Part shown: one piece after another, positions 60,567 to 64,000 of the stretch
Position numbering within the stretch: position 1 is the first letter of the stretch
How the letters are laid out: each line of letters begins with the position of its first letter
Origin: Nitrospirota bacterium
Lineage (GTDB): Bacteria; Nitrospirota; Leptospirillia; Leptospirillales; Leptospirillaceae
DNA length: 64,000 nucleotides
Assembly: GCA_021806225.1 (NCBI GenBank)
Contig: JAJZXW010000021.1
Coordinates: 151,471 to 215,470 of the forward strand
Reading direction: 5' to 3'
The notes under the pieces: model-generated
What the model saw: the letters and a program-made list of their open reading frames with translations, nothing else
Database searches by the model: none
What the model was told of the DNA's origin: nothing
Translations under genes and position numbers: made by a program

Positions 60567-61430
60567 ATGGCGACGATCCGAGAAGGCGGTCCCTATCAGT
60601 GGCAAGCTCAAGTCCATCGCAAGGGCCAATCCCCCCAATACAAGACATTCAACAACAAGGCCGCCGCGGAGAAATGGGCGCGTCAGGTAGAAGCCGAAAT
60701 GGATCGGGGCGTTTTTATCCCACGGAAAGACGCTGAAAAAACAACGCTTTCTGACGCCCTGGACAGATATCTTCGGAAAGTCACAATCCACAAGAAAAAC
60801 CAGAGATCGTAAAAGATCTACGTCGAAACGTGGAAAAAGGCATTCGGCCTCCGCTCCATGGCCTCCATTTTTCAATCCGATATCGCAAACTACAGGGACG
60901 AACGGCTCAAGGTCGTCTCACCCAACATGGTCCGTCTTGAACTGGCGCTTCTCTCCCACCTGTTCACGATCGGTGTCAAGGAATGGGGCATGGCCGGGCT
61001 TGTCAATCCGGTGATGCAGATCCGGAAACCCAAGCTCCCAAGGGGCCTGGACCGCCGGCTTCTTCCGGGGGAGTTGGACCGGATCCTTTCTGCTTTTCCT
61101 CGCCGGATAGACGGGAAGGTTGGGGGAGTGGAGGAACATTCTATCACACGGGCGTTCCAGCGGGCTGTCGCCAGGGCCCGGGCGAACTACGAGAAGGAAT
61201 GGGAGGAGAAGGGGATCAAGCCGGATCCCGCCTTCCTCGTGGATCTCACTTTCCACGATCTTCGGCATGAGGCCACGAGCCGCTTCTTCGGGAAAGGATT
61301 GAATCCTATGCAGGTTGCGGCAATCACCGGCCACAAGACGTTGCAGATGTTAAAGCGGCATACTCATTTAAAGGCAGAGGACCTGGCGCTGTTGCTGAAA
61401 CAACCTCCTCCTTCCCATAGAATGGATTGA
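60567..61430 (+). pseudogene. Decayed tyrosine recombinase (integrase)
   Basis: One frame from ATG 60567 (GGAGG upstream) encodes an integrase N-terminus, is cut by TAA at 60810-60812, and continues in frame to 61430. The second half shows VVSPNMVRLELALLSHLF and LPGELDRILSAF. It then jumps directly to FPRRIDGKVGG and SITRAFQRAV, so the segment with the first catalytic Arg is missing. FHDLRHEATS and ITGHKTLQM remain, but the catalytic Tyr is His in LKRHTHLKAEDLA. Stop codon, internal deletion and lost Tyr make it non-functional. It borders tRNA-Thr, its likely attachment site. Confidence 0.88.
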
Positions 61431-61441
61431 AAGGAGAACTC

Positions 61442-61682
61442 ATGGCCTCATTCATCGAAGCGATTCAAAAGATTCTGCAAGAAACCGTCGCTCCCGGCAT
61501 CAGCGATATTCGGGAACGCTTGGCTCGCGTCGAGGTGGAAATCAAGCGCCTCGACGACAAGATTGACAATGGACTTGCCCGTCTCGATGCAAGAATGGAT
61601 CACATGGAGGACAAGCTGACGACAGCCCCTTGAAATCCGGGAGCGCCTGGCCGCTCTGGAAGCGAAGGTGTCCGCCCACTAA
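61442..61682 (+). pseudogene. Frameshifted small coiled-coil gene
   Basis: ATG 61442 (AAAGGAG upstream) opens a 63-residue heptad-rich protein (RLARVEVEIKRLDDKIDNGL) that stops at 61633. One frame over, the heptads continue as LEIRERLAALEAKVSAH to a stop at 61682. Removing one C from the CCCC run near 61626-61629 joins both parts into about 79 residues. Either the gene is broken or it has gained a shorter end. Such small coiled coils accompany integrases in this region; function unknown. Confidence 0.55.
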
Positions 61683-61942
61683 ATTCTCCCCCCTCTCCCG
61701 ATTATTCGTATCATGATTCGGTATGTTTCCTCCGTTCCTCCCGCCGTTTTTCCTGGACCGTCCGGATTCCCGGGCTTTCTGCTGGAGCGTATTCATGGCG
61801 TCCCCTTCATATCGTGACCGTCACGCAACACATCCCTTTCTTCCGGGAACGGCCGATGGTATTCTTTCGGAAGGTTGCAAAAGGGATGGTCATATGACCA
61901 TCCCTTCTTTCCCCATGTGATCCCTCCTCTCCATTTTCGTTA
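61683..61942. other. Accessory intergenic stretch
   Basis: No credible gene was found in these 260 bases. Small ORFs on both strands have unlikely compositions. The stretch contains the 26-base perfect palindrome annotated at 61881. Confidence 0.4.
61881..61906 (-). terminator. 26-base perfect palindrome, likely minus-strand terminator
   Basis: The arm AAGGGATGGTCAT is followed directly by its exact reverse complement. On the minus strand the hairpin is followed by TTTT and then GCAACC, suiting a rho-independent terminator for transcripts arriving from the adhesin side. On the plus strand the tail is CTTTCCCC. A DNA-binding palindrome is the alternative. Confidence 0.5.
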
Positions 61943-62190
61943 TCATGTAAGCAAATCTTCTTTCGAGACGTCCAATCCGGTCCGGATCAGCCGTCTTGCA
62001 GCCCCGGCTCTGGAAACTCCCCATTTTTGAGCCAGCACGTTCACCTTCCAGCCCTCCTCTCCGATCGGGAGATGAAGGGAGACGGTATAAGTATCTCCTC
62101 GGCAGAGCCTTTTTCAAGAGCCCTAAGAACCGCATCTTCTCTCTTTCGTTCTTCGTCCCGAACCAGGCCCGGGTCCGTTGTTTCGTTTCC
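61943..62190 (-). pseudogene. Frameshifted ribbon-helix-helix-like regulator remnant
   Basis: On the minus strand one frame ends with YTVSLHLPIGEEGWKVNVLA, then QKWGVSRAGAARRLI and RTGLDVSKEDLLT, stopping at 61943. This looks like the strand-helix-helix of Arc/CopG-type DNA-binding proteins. The part in front of it continues in another frame (REDAVLRALEKGSAEE), and a one-base change near 62092 would join them. No intact start was found. It follows the adhesin gene in the same direction. I rate this as a suggestion, not a firm gene. Confidence 0.35.
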
Positions 62191-62198
62191 ATCCTCCT

Positions 62199-64000
62199 CT
62201 ACTTCGGCAGATCGGATACATCGAGAATCCCGTCTCCGGGTCTGCCGTTCCCGCCGGAGGGCGTCACGTTTCCTCCGGAAGCGGAAGAAGCCGCAATCGG
62301 AGTTGGCGATGAGTTCTGATTCATGTTCTCAACAATATTCTCGATGGGAGGGGGAACCGCCAGATTCGAAAAACCATCTCCAGAGCCGCCAGATCCTCCG
62401 CCGGTCCCCGGGAATATGGTCCCGGGTCCCGATAAGGTCAGGGCCGGAAGGGAGTAGTTCAACCACGAGAACCCGGTTCCGGATCCGGAGAAGTCGGCGG
62501 ACGACAAGGTCGCGGTCACGTTATGGGTACCGGCGGAGGACGAGGAAAAGGTTCCCGTCGCGCCCGTATAGGTCGCCCCCTGTCCCGGGACGAACCCGGA
62601 GAGAGTTGCCGACGAGTTCAACGTGGTGAGCGCGACGCTTGTTCCTCCGTCGTAGGTCATCGTCGGGTTCGAAAGGCCCACGGAGGAGAAGTTGAGAGGA
62701 ACTGTCGTGATGGTCCAGATTCCTGAAACCAGGCTGACGCTCCCCACGCTGGTCTGTGTGGTCGGGGCGGAGAGGGAGACGGTCGGCGTCACGGCGTAGG
62801 TGCCGGCGTTCGGTCCCGCCGTGGCGGTGATCCCGGAGGTGAGCGCGGAGCCCCCCATGGTGACGGACTGGGTGTAGGAAGTTGTCACCGTCTGCCCGTT
62901 GTAGAGCGATGTGCCGGAGGATCCCGTCACCGTGTCGACGGGCAGGTCGGAAACGAGAACCGGGGCGGTGATACCGGAGCCGACGGTGACGCCCGAACCA
63001 ATATACCAAGTGGCCGAGGGCGTCGAAAAGGTTCCGGTGGCCGCATTCCATCCCGTGAACGATCCGAGGTTGGAAAAGGTCGTACTGTTGTTGGAGGTGG
63101 AATTCGAGAAAAAGGAGCAATTGGTGCAAGGCGTCCCTCCCCCCAACTCCCTCGAAGAGGAGGACGAAAGATAGTAGGAGGTCTCCACCGTGCCGCTGTT
63201 GATCCCCACGATCCCGCCGACGTAGTTTCCCCCGCTGACGCTGAGGCTGACGCTCCCGGTGTTGTAGGAGGTTTCCACCGTGCCGCCGATGTTCTCTCCC
63301 ACGACCCCGCCGAGATAGCCTCCCCCGCTGAGGTTTCCGGTGTTGTAGGAGGTCTCCACCGTGCTGAGGTTCTCTCCCACGACCCCGCCGAGATAGCCTC
63401 CCCCGCTGACGTTTCCGGTGTTGTAGGAGGTTTCCACCGTGCCGCTGCTGCTGTTGTCCCCCACGACCCCGCCGACGTCGTTTCCTGTCCCGCTGACGTT
63501 TCCGGTGTTGTAGGAGGTCCCCACCGTGCCGCTGTTGATCCCCACGACCCCGCCAATGTTGGAGTATGCCCCCCCATTGACCGTGCCCTCCACCCCCAGA
63601 TTCTCGACTATCCCTCCCGACCCCAGGTCCCCTATGAATCCCGTCCCGCTGCTGTTCGTCGCCGTGATCGTGTACCCGGAGACGGTATGCCCCTGCCCGT
63701 TGAAGATGCCGGTGAAGAGGTAGCTGGAGGAGGATGCGTTCCCCAGGGGGGTCCAGTTGTAGTTCGTCCCGCCAGAGAACAGGTTGATATTGGCCGTGAG
63801 CGCGATGCAGACGTTCGGGTTGTTCAGATAGGTGCTTTGGCTGAAATCGATCGCCTCGAGGGCCGAGGCCGTTCCCACGTCCGTCACCGTCGGGTCGATG
63901 GTGATCGTTCCCGGGATGCCATTGGGCGCCGAGACGTCGAGCGGCGAGGCCTCGTCGAGGACGACCCGGCTCCCGTCCACGGTAATCGCTCCTCCGTTGC
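62199..64000 (-). CDS. Large GLUG/YDG-type filamentous adhesin (C-terminal part)
   Basis: The minus-strand frame is open to the window edge, so the start lies outside; the track's M at 63980 is a GTG in the middle of coding sequence (NGGAITVDGSRVVLDE reads through it). The visible 600 residues are rich in Ser, Thr, Gly and Asn. They include FSGGTNYNWTPLG, a GLUG array with repeated GGVVGENLSTVETSYNTGN-like units, and YDG/MBG-like beta repeats (NPTMTYDGGTSVAL). The tail ends DVSDLPK. This fits FHA-like two-partner secreted adhesins or autotransporter-type surface proteins. No transporter gene is visible here. Confidence 0.8.
   Translation of the reverse strand, partial: NGGAITVDGSRVVLDEASPLDVSAPNGIPGTITIDPTVTDVGTASALEAIDFSQSTYLNNPNVCIALTANINLFSGGTNYNWTPLGNASSSSYLFTGIFNGQGHTVSGYTITATNSSGTGFIGDLGSGGIVENLGVEGTVNGGAYSNIGGVVGINSGTVGTSYNTGNVSGTGNDVGGVVGDNSSSGTVETSYNTGNVSGGGYLGGVVGENLSTVETSYNTGNLSGGGYLGGVVGENIGGTVETSYNTGSVSLSVSGGNYVGGIVGINSGTVETSYYLSSSSSRELGGGTPCTNCSFFSNSTSNNSTTFSNLGSFTGWNAATGTFSTPSATWYIGSGVTVGSGITAPVLVSDLPVDTVTGSSGTSLYNGQTVTTSYTQSVTMGGSALTSGITATAGPNAGTYAVTPTVSLSAPTTQTSVGSVSLVSGIWTITTVPLNFSSVGLSNPTMTYDGGTSVALTTLNSSATLSGFVPGQGATYTGATGTFSSSSAGTHNVTATLSSADFSGSGTGFSWLNYSLPALTLSGPGTIFPGTGGGSGGSGDGFSNLAVPPPIENIVENMNQNSSPTPIAASSASGGNVTPSGGNGRPGDGILDVSDLPK
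63180..63560 (-). repeat. GLUG-type coding repeat array
   Basis: Five or more copies of about 24-29 residues (GGVVG...ETSYNTGNVSGG pattern) are coded here. Two neighbouring DNA units, 63291-63363 and 63369-63441, are 73 bases long with only two mismatches and a period of 78 bases. Such arrays can change copy number by recombination. Confidence 0.8.

Noticed and set aside
61890-62192. 100-residue minus-strand ORF starting METKQRTRAWF
   Set aside because: Basic, low-sense composition; another frame over the same DNA carries the RHH-like sequence.
63180-63560. Regular repeats that might be taken for a CRISPR array
   Set aside because: The repeats are in frame, coding for GLUG units, vary in length, and have no unique spacers or cas genes.

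Overview
The window is GC-rich, densely packed bacterial chromosome from a Gram-negative (diderm) organism: it carries LPS-transport (lptC-lptA-lptB), Tol envelope and Pel exopolysaccharide genes and many lipoproteins. Overlapping ATGA/GTGA junctions and frequent GTG or TTG starts are the rule. A fused haem-c/porin protein resembling iron-oxidising Cyc2/Cyt572 proteins, next to Pel and ordinary autotrophic housekeeping genes, suggests an acidophilic iron oxidiser, most likely a Leptospirillum-like member of Nitrospirota. That assignment is inference; no 16S rRNA gene is present.

Layout. 0-5.3 kb: a cofactor/translation run valS-nadC-birA-coaX. 5.3-8.2 kb: a small divergent membrane protein, a GGACAG-motif control region, and an EmrA/HlyD adaptor with a TolC-like channel. 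8.3-14.4 kb: mdh, then lptC-lptA-lptB-rpoN-hpf-rapZ. 14.4-20.2 kb: a lipoprotein, aroC-aroK-aroB, a GAF-GAF-ANTAR RNA-binding regulator and two envelope proteins. 20.2-20.7 kb: queF on the minus strand. 20.8-34.0 kb: a complete but rearranged pel operon (pelB-pelC-pelA hydrolase-pelD-pelE-pelF-pelG), in which the PelA deacetylase half has become the C-terminus of PelG. 34.0-35.3 kb: an Slp lipoprotein, a YbgC-type thioesterase and tRNA-Val.

35.3-37.3 kb is a small accessory scar after tRNA-Val: an integrase remnant, an intact NTF2-like gene, a frameshifted SnoaL-like gene and a DUF5069 gene. 37.3-39.3 kb is a CDGSH protein and pirin divergent from an HxlR regulator. 39.4-46.3 kb holds a SbcD/YhaO nuclease, a YhaN ATPase, RmuC and an AsmA/GspN-like protein. 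The cytochrome-porin and tRNA-Asp follow. 48.4-52.6 kb is tolQ-tolR-tolA-tolB-cpoB without pal. 52.6-60.3 kb is mutL, a continuous miaA-mtnP reading frame, pfkB, a TPR lipoprotein, rodZ and a PEGA lipoprotein. tRNA-Thr then borders a second decayed integration scar (dead tyrosine recombinase, frameshifted coiled-coil gene, frameshifted ribbon-helix-helix remnant). The window ends inside a large minus-strand FHA/GLUG-type adhesin.

Working together: the Pel operon is the main specialised system. PelD is predicted to sense c-di-GMP through an inhibitory-site motif in a degenerate GGDEF domain, PelF polymerises, PelE/PelG move the chain across the inner membrane, and the PelG-tethered deacetylase would modify it as it emerges. 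A separate lipoprotein hydrolase trims polymer, and PelB/PelC export it. The split of PelA and its fusion to PelG is the most unusual observation. The internal promoter and start inside the miaA-mtnP frame, and the GGACAG motif cluster before the HlyD/TolC pair, are the next most interesting.
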